NCBI GenBank assembly: GCA_918797485.1
Contig: CAKKNE010000003.1
Span: 310,001-374,000, forward strand
Source of the DNA: Pelagomonas calceolata
Taxonomy: Eukaryota > Sar > Pelagophyceae > Pelagomonadales > Pelagomonadaceae
DNA length: 64,000 nucleotides
Direction: 5' to 3'
In this document: positions 43,930 to 52,448 of the stretch, piece by piece
How the letters are laid out: each line of letters begins with the position of its first letter
How positions within the stretch are numbered: position 1 is the first letter of the stretch
Translations under genes and position numbers: made by a program
Notes under the pieces: generated by a model
What the model was told of the DNA's origin: nothing
What the model saw: only the letters and a program-made list of their open reading frames with translations
Databases searched by the model: none

Positions 43930-44583
43930 ATGGTACATGCTCAGTGTAAAATCACGTGCGCGGTACGCGAGACCTTCCTGGTTATCCGTGCTCGGTCTGG
44001 ATGCAAAAAACGCGGCTCAAAACGGCCCCGCGGCGCGCGTTCTCTGAGCAGCACGGTCCGCGCGCCGGGCGGCTGCCGCGCCCAAGCGCCTGCCGCGAGA
44101 CGCCAGCTGCCCACACACAAATGCACTCGTGCGCGTGTACTGCCGCGCAAGCTGCGCCGTGTCACGCGCGCCACAAAGGCCGCCGCGCCGCCGCCGCGGA
44201 CACACGCGCGCCACAAGAGGCCGTCACGCCGCCGCCGCGACACGACAACACCCGCGCAGGAGGGCGACGGCATCTACACGCGGACGAACGGCGCGGGCCT
44301 CGCGTCCCTCGAGGCCGGCGCGACCGTGTCCGTCGTCGGCCGCCTGACGGGCGACAGCAGCATCGAGACGAGCGACGGCGTGCAGATCAACCTCGTCGAG
44401 CCGTCCGAGGCGGCGCAGACCATGATGCCGGCGAGCGGCTGCGTCGAGGTCGTCGGCACGGTCCGCGACACGGGCTCCGTGTCGCCGCTGCGCGTCGCGG
44501 CCTTCGGCGACGACTTCGACCTGAAGAACTACGACGACCTCATCGGCCTGGCGGGCGACAAGTACGCGGCGCTCTTCCGCTAG
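43930..44583 (+). CDS. RPA3: Replication protein A 14-kDa subunit (RPA3)
   Basis: The conserved coding exon is 44260-44583. It encodes an OB-fold of RPA3 type: LASLEAGATVSVVGRLTGD, DGVQINLVEPSEA, VEVVGTVRDTG and VAAFGDDFDLKNYDDLIGL. RPA3 is the small subunit of the single-strand DNA-binding complex needed for replication and repair. The exon begins in phase 0 right after the acceptor CCGCGCAG with GAG GGC GAC and has no ATG of its own. The best start is ATG at 43930-43932, followed at once by donor GTACATGC and then CAGTGTAAAATCA, an introner-like end. That gives a first coding exon of just ATG and a 108-residue protein, the usual RPA3 size. The OB-fold is firm; the start exon is inferred. 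Confidence 0.78.
   Translation: MVHAQCKITCAVRETFLVIRARSGCKKRGSKRPRGARSLSSTVRAPGGCRAQAPAARRQLPTHKCTRARVLPRKLRRVTRATKAAAPPPRTHARHKRPSRRRRDTTTPAQEGDGIYTRTNGAGLASLEAGATVSVVGRLTGDSSIETSDGVQINLVEPSEAAQTMMPASGCVEVVGTVRDTGSVSPLRVAAFGDDFDLKNYDDLIGLAGDKYAALFR
43933..44259 (+). mobile_element. RPA3 intron, introner-like with internal tandem repeat
   Basis: Proposed 327-nt intron. The left end CAGTGTAAAATCA at 43942 matches the introner terminal repeat (CAGTGCAAAAATCA) and starts 9 nt after the donor; the acceptor is CCGCGCAG. The distal third holds two copies of a roughly 43-nt unit starting ACGCGCGCCACAA near 44165 and 44207. Confidence 0.6.
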
Positions 44584-44613
44584 GCCCTCCTCTCGTGTAA
44601 GCACAATGTTTCC

Positions 44614-45576
44614 CTAGAAGGACTGCCTATACACGCCCCGGTCCGGCGACCGCTTCGCGACGATCTTCGCCGCGCGCATCTTGTCGAAGAACTGCTTCCG
44701 CGCGAGGCGCCGCACGTCGCGGATAAAGTCGTCGAAGCCGACGCGCCCGTCGGCGAGCGCCGCGTCGAGCTCGTAGAGCGCGTCCTCGGCGGCGTTCGCG
44801 CGCGCGAGCGCCGCGAGGAGCGCCGCGGCGTCGGCGTCGCCTTTGAGTGATGGGACGGGCGGGTCCTCGTACGTCGCCGCGTACCAGCGCCGCAACTGGT
44901 CCTGGGCCGTACCCAACTCCAGGACCGCCGCGTCGGCGGCGCGCCGCGACTGGGACGCCCGCCGCTCCGTCTCGGCGGCGCTATCGGTCAATGCGTGGAG
45001 CTTCTGCTGCGCCTTGAGCTCGACGTCAATCGCCGCCTTGAGCTGCGCCAGACGCAACGTAGCGGCCCGGCGCACACGTACGGTCGCGTCCTGCTTGATC
45101 TGGACGGACGGCGAGATGGGCGTCGTGGGAATCTGCTGGACGGGGGGCTGGTTCTGCGGTCGCGCGAACAAAGGCGGGTCGTTGCCGAAGGTCGTCGACA
45201 TCTCCTGGACGAGCCGCACCAGGTCGCAGCGCGGCTGCCACGACGACAGGTAGGGCAGGTAGACGACGCCGCTCCCGTCGACGTGCGCGTGCCTGTCCCG
45301 AATCATCATGTCGGGCGTCGGTCGGACGAAGGCCTTCGGCGGTCGCCTCGGGTAGCCCGCGTTAATCACGAGTTCGATGGGCAAGTTGTAGGGCGTGCCT
45401 CGGTAGCGGATGACCAGAGTGCCGACGACTGACAGAGCCTTCTTGCGCTCGCGCTCGCGCACGCTCGGCACGGCGTCCAACAGCGGCGAGTTCAGGGCGT
45501 GCTGCACGTCGGAGCGGACGCGGTTCGCTTCGTAGCCGAAGGGGATCTGTCTGAGGGCCTGGTCGAGGGCCGACAT
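44614..45576 (-). CDS. VPS23: VPS23/TSG101-like ESCRT-I subunit
   Basis: 320 residues from the ATG at 45576. Residues about 10-140 are a UEV domain, a ubiquitin-conjugase fold without the catalytic Cys: TLVIRYRGTPYNLPIELVI, YPRRPPKAFVRPTPDMMI, and VDGSGVVYLPYLSSWQPRCD. A short Pro/Gln linker follows, then a coiled coil (170-225), and a C-terminal steadiness-box-like region (AAEDALYELDAALADGRVGF, DDFIRDVRRLARKQFFDKMR). This order matches TSG101/VPS23, the ESCRT-I subunit that binds ubiquitinated cargo at endosomes. It converges with RPA3 (30 bp between stop codons). Confidence 0.93.
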   Translation of the reverse strand: MSALDQALRQIPFGYEANRVRSDVQHALNSPLLDAVPSVRERERKKALSVVGTLVIRYRGTPYNLPIELVINAGYPRRPPKAFVRPTPDMMIRDRHAHVDGSGVVYLPYLSSWQPRCDLVRLVQEMSTTFGNDPPLFARPQNQPPVQQIPTTPISPSVQIKQDATVRVRRAATLRLAQLKAAIDVELKAQQKLHALTDSAAETERRASQSRRAADAAVLELGTAQDQLRRWYAATYEDPPVPSLKGDADAAALLAALARANAAEDALYELDAALADGRVGFDDFIRDVRRLARKQFFDKMRAAKIVAKRSPDRGVYRQSF

Positions 45577-45763
45577 GGTCCGCCGCGTCCGCCGCGCGGC
45601 TGTGTCCTGCCACTTGCTAGGGTGCTGGAGCTGACGGCTGCCGTTCCGCACGCGCCACTGGTTCTCGCTGAGCTATTAGAGAGCAGCAATTTGGCCCAAG
45701 AACACAACCTCTAGCACCTGAATGCCCTAAAAAGCCCAAAAAACGCGAGAAAAAAGCTCCTGG

Positions 45764-45784
45764 CTAGTATGTCAGTACGCTAGC
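45764..45784 (+). promoter_or_regulatory. Variant of the CTAGTGTCTTAC...CGCTAGC element
   Basis: It reads CTAGTATGTCAGTA then CGCTAGC. The outer boxes are kept and the centre has changed. It sits 188 bp from the VPS23 ATG and 190 bp from the ATG at 45974, midway between divergent genes. Confidence 0.5.
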
Positions 45785-45973
45785 CCTCGCAGTTTGCTTG
45801 CGGCGCCAGAGGCCCAGACGTGCCAGCAAGACTCACTTGTGCCTGCACGACTGTGCCAGTGGACGTGCCAGCACGACTGTGACAGCCATTGTGCAGCCGG
45901 AGCGCCTGGTGCCTGAGGGCACTGCCCACTGGAGTCACTGAAGCTGTGCGAATAGCTGCAAACACGCGCACGA

Positions 45974-47098
45974 ATGCCGCGCGGAGGCCGCATTGCACTC
46001 GTGCTGCTGCAGACTGCCTTTGCCGCGCGACCCATGGAAGTCTGGCTCGACGCGCGGCCCTTGGGCCCGGCGCACGGCGCTGCGTCGCTGCTCGACGCGT
46101 CCGATGGCCTTTTTGATCGAGCCATCGTCGCGGGAGCCGCGGACGACGAGCGCTTTTTCGTCGCCGACGCGAGCGAACCAGTGGCGCGGCTCCGCTTCTC
46201 AGATGAATCGATCGCGGGCGGCTCAACGATTGTCACCGGCGATGCGTCACAATCGGCCGCGATAGCGCTCGTCGGCAGCGTGGCGTGGTGCCACGTCGAC
46301 GCAACTAGTGGCCAGCCCTGCATCGTGGCTGAAAATTTGCTCGCCAAGGCGGACGGCACGGGCACACTGATCGCGTGCACGGCACGTACGGCAGCGGATT
46401 GTCCCGGCCTTGCCTTTGCTCTCAACCGCGGCGTCGACGCCTTGGTCCTTGATTCCGACGCCCCCGACGCGGTTCGCGAAGCTGCTGCGATCGCCAAAGC
46501 GCAGCGGGCCGAAACTGCCGCGCCCGACGAGGATGCCGCGGCCGCGCGCGATGCGCCCGCGGGACCCGTATCTCTCGAGCAATGGACCGTGTCGGGCGTG
46601 TCGGACGGCGGCGTAGCAGATCGGGTGGCGGTGGATTTTACGACGCTCCTGTCTAACGACGAGGGGCTGCTCGTCGGCTCAAGTGCTAAGGCGCTGGCGC
46701 TCGTGCTCGGTGAGACGGCGACCGGCGGCTTCGTGCCGCCGCGCCCGTTCCGCGTGAACGCGGGTCCGGTCCACAGCTACGTCCTCGCCGCGGGCGGCAA
46801 GACGACGTATTTGTCCGAGGTCAGTGCCGGCGACAAGCTCGTCGTCGCGACCACGGACGGCGCCACGCGGGAAGCGACCGTCGGCCGCGCCAAGGTAGAG
46901 CCGCGGCCCTGCGTCCAGGTCGACCTGCAGCAAGGTGGCTCCGTCTTCCTGCAGCAGGCGGAGACCGTACGCCTTGCAGGCGTCGCGGGACCGCTCCCCG
47001 TCACGCGAGCACAGGTCGGCGACGTCGTGCTTGTGAGGCCCGACGATAAGGGCACGCACGTCGGCCAACGAATATCCGTCCCGGTGGACGAGAGGTAA
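45974..47098 (+). CDS. 3-dehydroquinate synthase II (archaeal-type)
   Basis: 374 residues. A short hydrophobic N-terminus (RIALVLLQTAFA) suggests targeting to the plastid or ER. The body matches archaeal-type 3-dehydroquinate synthase: ENLLAKADGTGTLIACTART, then VAVDFTTLLSNDEGLLVGSS, PRPFRVNAGPVHSYVLAAGG, KTTYLSEVSAGDKLVVATTD, and a final FLQQAETVRL. In archaea the enzyme makes 3-dehydroquinate from an amino-dideoxyheptulosonate, bypassing the usual AroB route into aromatic amino acids. Such genes are known in some algae, and lateral origin is likely. Base composition matches the neighbours, so the transfer, if any, is old. Confidence 0.88.
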   Translation: MPRGGRIALVLLQTAFAARPMEVWLDARPLGPAHGAASLLDASDGLFDRAIVAGAADDERFFVADASEPVARLRFSDESIAGGSTIVTGDASQSAAIALVGSVAWCHVDATSGQPCIVAENLLAKADGTGTLIACTARTAADCPGLAFALNRGVDALVLDSDAPDAVREAAAIAKAQRAETAAPDEDAAAARDAPAGPVSLEQWTVSGVSDGGVADRVAVDFTTLLSNDEGLLVGSSAKALALVLGETATGGFVPPRPFRVNAGPVHSYVLAAGGKTTYLSEVSAGDKLVVATTDGATREATVGRAKVEPRPCVQVDLQQGGSVFLQQAETVRLAGVAGPLPVTRAQVGDVVLVRPDDKGTHVGQRISVPVDER

Positions 47099-47109
47099 GT
47101 TTTAGAAGA

Positions 47110-49196
47110 TTAGTTCGCTACCGCCCCGCTCCCCATGAGCCGCTCCTTCAGCACGGCTTTCAGACCCGACGTGTCGAGGCCGAGTTCCGTCAGCGCGGCT
47201 TTCAGCTTGGGAACAGTCATTTTGTTCACTTCCGCGGTGGTCCACTTCGGAGCTGCCGCCGGCTCCGGCTCCGGGGCGGGCGCCGGCGCCGGCTCGGCGG
47301 CCGCAGGCTTCTTCGCTGCCGCCGCCGCAGTCGCCTTTTTGCCGGCTGCCTTGGCCGCCGCCGCGAGAGCGTCAGACGACTTGGCCTCGGCGTGGTCGTG
47401 GCTCGAGCCGTGGCCGTGGTCGCGGTCCTCCTTGTGGCCGTGCGCCTCGCCGTGGCCGTGGTCCGCGGTGCAGTCGTGGCCGTGCTCCGAGTGATCGTGG
47501 TCCTCGGTGCACGTCGTATGGTCGTGCGCGGCGGCGTGGTCGTGCGGCCCGGGCGCCTCGGGAATCTTCTCGGGCTTGGGCCGCGGCTTCGGTTTCAGGC
47601 TCACGAAGCGCGGCGCCGCCTGAGGGGCCGGCGCGGGCGCGGGCCGCGGCGGCGCGGCCGACGCCGGCGGCAGCTCGGCCTCCATCTGCTTGCGCAGGGC
47701 CTCCTGGCGCTCCCGCGCGAGGCGCAGCCGCTCGGCCCTCAATTCGGCCGCCGAGGGCCCCTGCGGCACGACGGGCGCCGTGTGCCCGCCGACGGAGCTC
47801 TCCTCGAAGTCGACGTTCGACGACGTCACCCCGAGCGTGACGACGCCGTCGGTCTTTGCCGCGCCGCCGCCGGAGAAGCGCTCGGCGTTCCGCGCGCGCC
47901 GCGCGGCCAGGGCCGGGTCGGGCGACGGCGACCGGCGCTTCTTGTCCCGCGAGCGAGACCTGGACCGAGACCTCGAGCGGGAGCGCCCGCGCTCGCGACG
48001 CGCCTTGGCCTGGCCGCGGCCGCGGACCGGCGCGATGCGCTTGTAGGTCCGGTCCTTGTCGACGATGTGCACCGAGTGGGGCGGTCTCTTGAGTAGATCT
48101 CTCAGTTCGTCGGCGCGCTTGTAGTCGCGGGACGCGCGGGCGGCGGCGCGCTCGCTGATGAGCTGTTCCGTCGCGTTGCGCGCCGCGTCGTCGGGGAAAT
48201 CCGTCGCTCCCTCCTCGTCGGGCAGCCGCGCGTATGCCTCGAAGCGGCGCTCGCGGCGGCGGCCCGTTGTCCGCCGCCACGTCCGGTCCTTGTCCGAGAC
48301 GTAGACCAGGTGCTTGTCGCGCAGCTCGTCGCGGATCTCGTCGGCGCGGCGGAAGTCGCGCGAGGCCTTGCACTGCGAGCGCTCGGCGACGAGCCGCTCG
48401 ACGGCGTCCCGCGCCGCGTCGTCTAAGTCGGTCGCGCCCTCCTCGTCAGGCAGACGACGGTAGGGCTCGTCCCGCCGCGGCGGCCGTTCCCTGTCGCCCG
48501 GCGGTGGCGCGCCGGAGCAGCGCCGCCACGTGCGGTCCTTGTCGCTGATGTAGACGAAGTGCGGGGCCCGCCGCAGCTCGTCCCGGATCTGGTCGGCCCG
48601 CTGATAATCGCGAGATACGCGGCACGCCGCTCTTTCAGCCACTAATGCTTCAGCCGTCTCGCGCGCAGCGTCCGAGGGGAAGTTGTCGCCGCCGGCCTCG
48701 TCGGGCAGGCGCTTGTAGGGCTCGTCGCGGCCGCGCTCGTAATCTCTGGATGGAGGTGGCATGTAGACGGCCTCCTCCTCGTCGTAGACGGCGGGCCGGC
48801 GGGGCGGCGACCGCGACCGGGACCGCGAGCGGGACCGAGAGCGGGACGGAGACGGAGGTCGGGGCGGCGGCGCGGTGGTTACGCCCGCCTCGCCCAGCAA
48901 ATCGTCTAACGCGGCACCGCTGGCGGAGTCCTGTCTCGCCCGCTTCGGCGAGCGGGAGCGGCTCCGCGACGACGACGACGAGTGGCGGCGCTTCTTTTTC
49001 TTCTTCTTCTCTTTTTTCTGGCCTGCGTGGAAATCAAAGTTCAGGCGTCTCTTCGCAAGTCACTGGTCGATTTCCACGCGGCGGCCTTGCGCTTCTTCTC
49101 CTTCTTCATGGCCTTCTTGAGCGCCTTCTTCTTGCGTCTGCGGGCCTCGTCGTCGGACATGGACGAGACGCTGCTCGAGCTCGAGCGGGAGGGCAT
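47110..49196 (-). CDS. SR-rich protein with three CysRS-like repeats, His-rich segment and SAP domain
   Basis: Exons 49091-49196 and 47110-49022 give 672 residues if the intron uses a GC donor; the nearer GT (49077) would break the frame. The N-terminus is Ser-rich, then Lys-rich (KKKALKKAMKKEKKRK) and RS-rich. Three repeats near 135-200, 230-295 and 298-365 share YxRLPDEEGATD, a helix with SRDYxRADxIRDEL, and VYVSDKDRTWRR. That helix resembles the ADxIRDxL helix of cysteinyl-tRNA synthetase. An RSRSRSRSRDKKRRS tract follows, then Pro/Ala, a His/Asp-rich stretch at about 532-575 (DHDHSEHGHDCTADHGHGEA), and a C-terminal SAP domain (MTVPKLKAALTELGLDTSGL). This suggests a nuclear RNA/DNA-binding factor. 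The combination is not one I recognise. Confidence 0.75.
49023..49090 (-). mobile_element. Minimal introner element forming the SR/SAP gene intron
   Basis: The element is about 59 nt (49023-49081), with inverted ends CCGCGTGGAAATC and GATTTCCACGCAG and almost no interior. Only a GC donor at 49090 keeps the reading frame (AAG AAG C|GC...CGCAG|GC CAG). The 8-base flanks do not match. The smallest copy in the window. Confidence 0.75.
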
Positions 49197-49461
49197 GGTT
49201 GCTTGCTTTGCCTGGGGTTGGCGATGCGCCGCTGGTAGCTTTTGGGCCTACGCTGCTTGCGCGGCGATCCGCGCCAATGGCAGTGCACACGCGCGCGGCA
49301 GGGGCGTCTGGGGCTGGCACTGCACAAGGCAGTTTCGCACAGCGCCGGCGGATACGTGGGAAGCACGAGAGCGCTGCAGCAGCTGACGACAGCCGTTTCT
49401 GTGTAATAAGGCTTCTGCGTACAGTTTTGAGCGCCCAACAGGCAGACCGCGAGGCCCGCCG

Positions 49462-49485
49462 GCTAGCGGCCTGTAAAGACACTAG
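49462..49485 (-). promoter_or_regulatory. CTAGTGTCTTTAC...CGCTAGC promoter-like element
   Basis: On the minus strand it reads CTAGTGTCTTTAC, then AGGC, then CGCTAGC (one extra T). It is 266 bp from the ATG at 49196 and 138 bp from the ATG at 49623. Confidence 0.65.
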
Positions 49486-49622
49486 CAAGCGTTTTTCCTA
49501 CTAGAAGCCGTTTGATGGGCTGCGAAGGCTGCCATTGCCTGCCAAAGCCAAGACCAGCCTCGCACCACGTGCCGAGGCACAGCAACGCGCCAGAATACCG
49601 CGCAGCAGGGGCTGCCTCAGCA

Positions 49623-52112
49623 ATGGGCAATGCCGCCGCTTTACCAGAAAGGATCGACGCGGACACGGCCCGCGCCTTAGTGGGCTCGGACCGCCTCTTC
49701 CAGTCGCTCCTCCCGCGAGCGCCCTGGGCCGTCCAGAAATTTAGAAGGGGCGAGACGATCTCGCGGTCCGAAGCGCGCCTCATCTGGGAGCGCGAGACCT
49801 ACGAGGGCGCGGCCCGCGCGTCCTCGGACAAGGTCCAGGAGCATTTGCTGCCCTCGAAGCAGCGCTACGACACGTCGGAGTTCGACGGCGACGCGAAGCG
49901 GGCTGTGGCCGCGCTCGAGCGGCGGCTGTTTGATGCGCTCACGGAGCTGAAAGGGCTGAGACCCCTGCGACGGGAGGCCGCGGAACTACCTATTTTGAGA
50001 GGGAAGCTACGACGGGCCACGGAAGACGTGGAGAACGTGTCGCGGACCTGCGAGCAGCTGGAAAGGAGGCTCGCCGCCGCCAAATGCGAGCTCGACGGCT
50101 ACAAGCGCCACGAGGGCCAGGCCGTCGACGCCCTGAAGAGGAGAAGTGTGAAATTGGAGAGGAAGCTCGCGGACGCCCTCGAGGAGCGCGATATCGCGCG
50201 GCGCGAGGCCGACGAGTTGCGCAAGGACGCGGACGCGTCGCGGGCGGAGTTGCGGGAGCTGTCGAAAACGCAGTCGCGGCAGCTCGACGCCGTGCCCGAG
50301 ACCCTGGCGACGACGGGGCCGTCGCGGCGGCGGTCGCCGTCGCCTCGGCGGTTGCGGAGCCCGTCGCCCGCGAAGGAGGACCCGTCGAAGACGGGGCCCC
50401 AGCGCGTCGAGCGCGACGCGTCGCCCGCCAGGAGCGCCTCGCCGGCGAAGAGCGACGCCTCGGCGAAGAAGCGCGACGCCTCGCCGGCGCCGGCCGAGTC
50501 GCCCAAGGGGCGCGACGCGTCGCCCGAGCGCGAGCCGGAGGCGAAGTTCGCCGTCGGCGCCGCGGTCGAGGCCCGATATCGGGGCAAAAAGAAGTTCTAC
50601 CCCGGGAAGATTTTGAAGGTGCTCGGCGACCAGAAGTACGAGATTGAGTATTCGGACGGGGATGTCGAGAGGGGTGTCGACGAGGAGATGATCCGCGCCC
50701 TGGAGAAGGAGGACTCGCCCGCCAAGCGCGACGCGTCGTCGGAGCGCGAGACGTCGAAGTTCGCCGCCGGCGACGCCGTCGAGGCGCGCTTCGGCGGGAA
50801 GAAGAAGTGGTACGCCGGGAAAATTCTCAAGGTGCTCGACGGCGCCCGCTACGAGGTCGAATACGATGATGGGGACGTGGAAAAGGGCGTCGACGAGGAG
50901 CTCATCCGGGCCCTGGTGACGGCGCCGGCGCCGGCGCCGGCCGCGGGCGCGTTCGCCGTCGGCGCGAAGGTCGAGTGCCGCTACAAGGGCAAGAAGCGCT
51001 ACTATCCCGGGACCATCGCTGACTATGAAGATGGTGTCTATGCTATTGATTATGACGACGGGGAGAAGGAATCTGGTGTAAGCGAGGAGCTCATCAGAGC
51101 CGTCGAGGAGGCGCCAGCACCCGCCCCGGCCGCGGCGAGCGGCAAGTACGCCGTCGGCGCCAAGGTCGAAGCACGCTACCGCGGCAAGAAGAAGTGGTAC
51201 GCCGGCGAGGTCACGAAGGCCGACGGTGACGTTTACTCGGTGACTTACGAGGACGGCGATGTTGAGGACGGCGTGGCCGAGGAGCTCATCCGCGCCGTCG
51301 AGGAGGCCGCGCCCGCGCCCGCGCCGGCCGCAGCGGCCGAGGAAGGCAAGTACGCGGTGGGTTCGAAGGTCGAATGTCGATATAAGGGCAAGAAACGCTA
51401 CTACCCAGGACGCGTCGCTAGCTACAGCGGCGGCGAATACTCTATTGACTACGACGACGGCGAAAAGGAGTCTGGGGTGGCGGAAGAGCTCATTCGAGTA
51501 CTGGAGGAGGCTGCGCCTGCGCCCGCGTCGGCCTCGGCGGCCGAAGAGGCCACGAGTGATGGCTTCGAGGCCGGTATGCAGGTCGAAGCTCGCTACAAGG
51601 GAAAAAAGAAATGGTATAAGGGTACGGTGATGAAGCGCAACGACAATGGCACCTACGAAATCATGTACGACGACGGGGACAAGGAGTCTGGAGTCGCGGC
51701 CGACTTCGTCAAGGCCGCCGAAGTGGTCGCGTCGGACGAGGCCGCGCCGGCGCCGGCGCCGGCCGCTCGTGCTGCGAAGGTGTTCGGCAAGGGCGACAAG
51801 ATCGAGGCTCTTTACAAGGGGAAAAAGAACTGGTATGCGGGCGTCGTCGACCGATACGATGCTGATACTGAGACGTACGACGTCACTTATGATGATGGTG
51901 AGGTCGAGAAGGGCGTAAAACAGGAGAACATTGCGCGGGCGCCCGGCGACTCAGAACTGGAGGTTGGTCAAAAGATTGAGGCGAAGTATCGCGGCAAGAA
52001 GAAGTACTATCCGGGCAAGATCGCTGCGCGCTCCGGCGACACGTACGACATCGATTACGACGACGGAGAAAAGGAGTCGGGCGTCGCTAGGAATCTCATA
52101 AGGGAGGCATAG
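49623..52112 (+). CDS. N-myristoylated protein with eight Tudor-like repeats
   Basis: 829 residues from ATG 49623 (MGNAAALPE, a myristoylation-type start). An upstream in-frame ATG at 49515 would give MGCEGCHC, also lipid-anchor-like, so the start is open. Residues 60-230 form a coiled coil. Residues 235-300 are Ser-Pro/Ala-rich with repeated RDASP motifs. From about 305 to the end are eight copies of a roughly 55-residue unit: VGAKVEARYRGKKKWYAGKI, then a strand ending YEIEYDDGDVEKGV, then EELIRAL, spaced by Pro/Ala linkers. The aromatic and acidic pattern is that of Tudor/Agenet-like barrels, which bind methylated peptides. A membrane-linked reader is inferred. I know of no matching architecture. 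Confidence 0.78.
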   Translation: MGNAAALPERIDADTARALVGSDRLFQSLLPRAPWAVQKFRRGETISRSEARLIWERETYEGAARASSDKVQEHLLPSKQRYDTSEFDGDAKRAVAALERRLFDALTELKGLRPLRREAAELPILRGKLRRATEDVENVSRTCEQLERRLAAAKCELDGYKRHEGQAVDALKRRSVKLERKLADALEERDIARREADELRKDADASRAELRELSKTQSRQLDAVPETLATTGPSRRRSPSPRRLRSPSPAKEDPSKTGPQRVERDASPARSASPAKSDASAKKRDASPAPAESPKGRDASPEREPEAKFAVGAAVEARYRGKKKFYPGKILKVLGDQKYEIEYSDGDVERGVDEEMIRALEKEDSPAKRDASSERETSKFAAGDAVEARFGGKKKWYAGKILKVLDGARYEVEYDDGDVEKGVDEELIRALVTAPAPAPAAGAFAVGAKVECRYKGKKRYYPGTIADYEDGVYAIDYDDGEKESGVSEELIRAVEEAPAPAPAAASGKYAVGAKVEARYRGKKKWYAGEVTKADGDVYSVTYEDGDVEDGVAEELIRAVEEAAPAPAPAAAAEEGKYAVGSKVECRYKGKKRYYPGRVASYSGGEYSIDYDDGEKESGVAEELIRVLEEAAPAPASASAAEEATSDGFEAGMQVEARYKGKKKWYKGTVMKRNDNGTYEIMYDDGDKESGVAADFVKAAEVVASDEAAPAPAPAARAAKVFGKGDKIEALYKGKKNWYAGVVDRYDADTETYDVTYDDGEVEKGVKQENIARAPGDSELEVGQKIEAKYRGKKKYYPGKIAARSGDTYDIDYDDGEKESGVARNLIREA

Positions 52113-52117
52113 TCTTC

Positions 52118-52246
52118 GCTCAGGCTCAGGCTCAGGCTAGTTACGTCGTAGGGTCCCCCGTACCCCTCCCGCTCCCCCCCGGCCCACTAGGTCGCAATTG
52201 CTGCTTCGAGGCTGAGGCTGAGGCTAGTTACGTCGCAGGGTTCCCC
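52118..52246 (+). repeat. Direct repeat, two copies, in the 3' flank of the Tudor-like gene
   Basis: Copy 1 is about 52118-52157 and copy 2 about 52207-52246. Both contain a short CAGGCT/GAGGCT run, then GGCTAGTTACGTCG and AGGGT followed by C-rich sequence. It is probably a local duplication in the 3' UTR; it carries no coding potential. Confidence 0.65.
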
Positions 52247-52256
52247 GCTTCGTTTC

Positions 52257-52279
52257 CTAGTGTCTTACAGGACGCTAGC
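52257..52279 (+). promoter_or_regulatory. CTAGTGTCTTAC...CGCTAGC promoter-like element
   Basis: It reads CTAGTGTCTTAC, then AGGA, then CGCTAGC. It is 170 bp upstream of the ATG at 52449. Confidence 0.65.
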
Positions 52280-52448
52280 TCGACTTCGACGGGGCCTTGT
52301 AGCTTGGCGCCGCATACCAGGACATCCGCGCTGGATAAGAGCCGTTCGCGCAGCGCTCTCGAGTTGTCATCCATCTTGCGCGCCGCAGCGACATTGCGGC
52401 ACTCTGCCGCACCGGTGAAACCACTTTAGCAGGAGACCCAGAGAAAAG

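Larger units (their letters stand above)
52113..52448. other. Intergenic with direct repeat and promoter-like element
   Basis: 336 bases. Two copies of a roughly 40-bp unit (AGGCTCAGGCTAGTTACGTC at 52126-52145 and AGGCTGAGGCTAGTTACGTC at 52215-52234, with flanking similarity) lie 89 bp apart. The element at 52257 follows. Confidence 0.6.
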
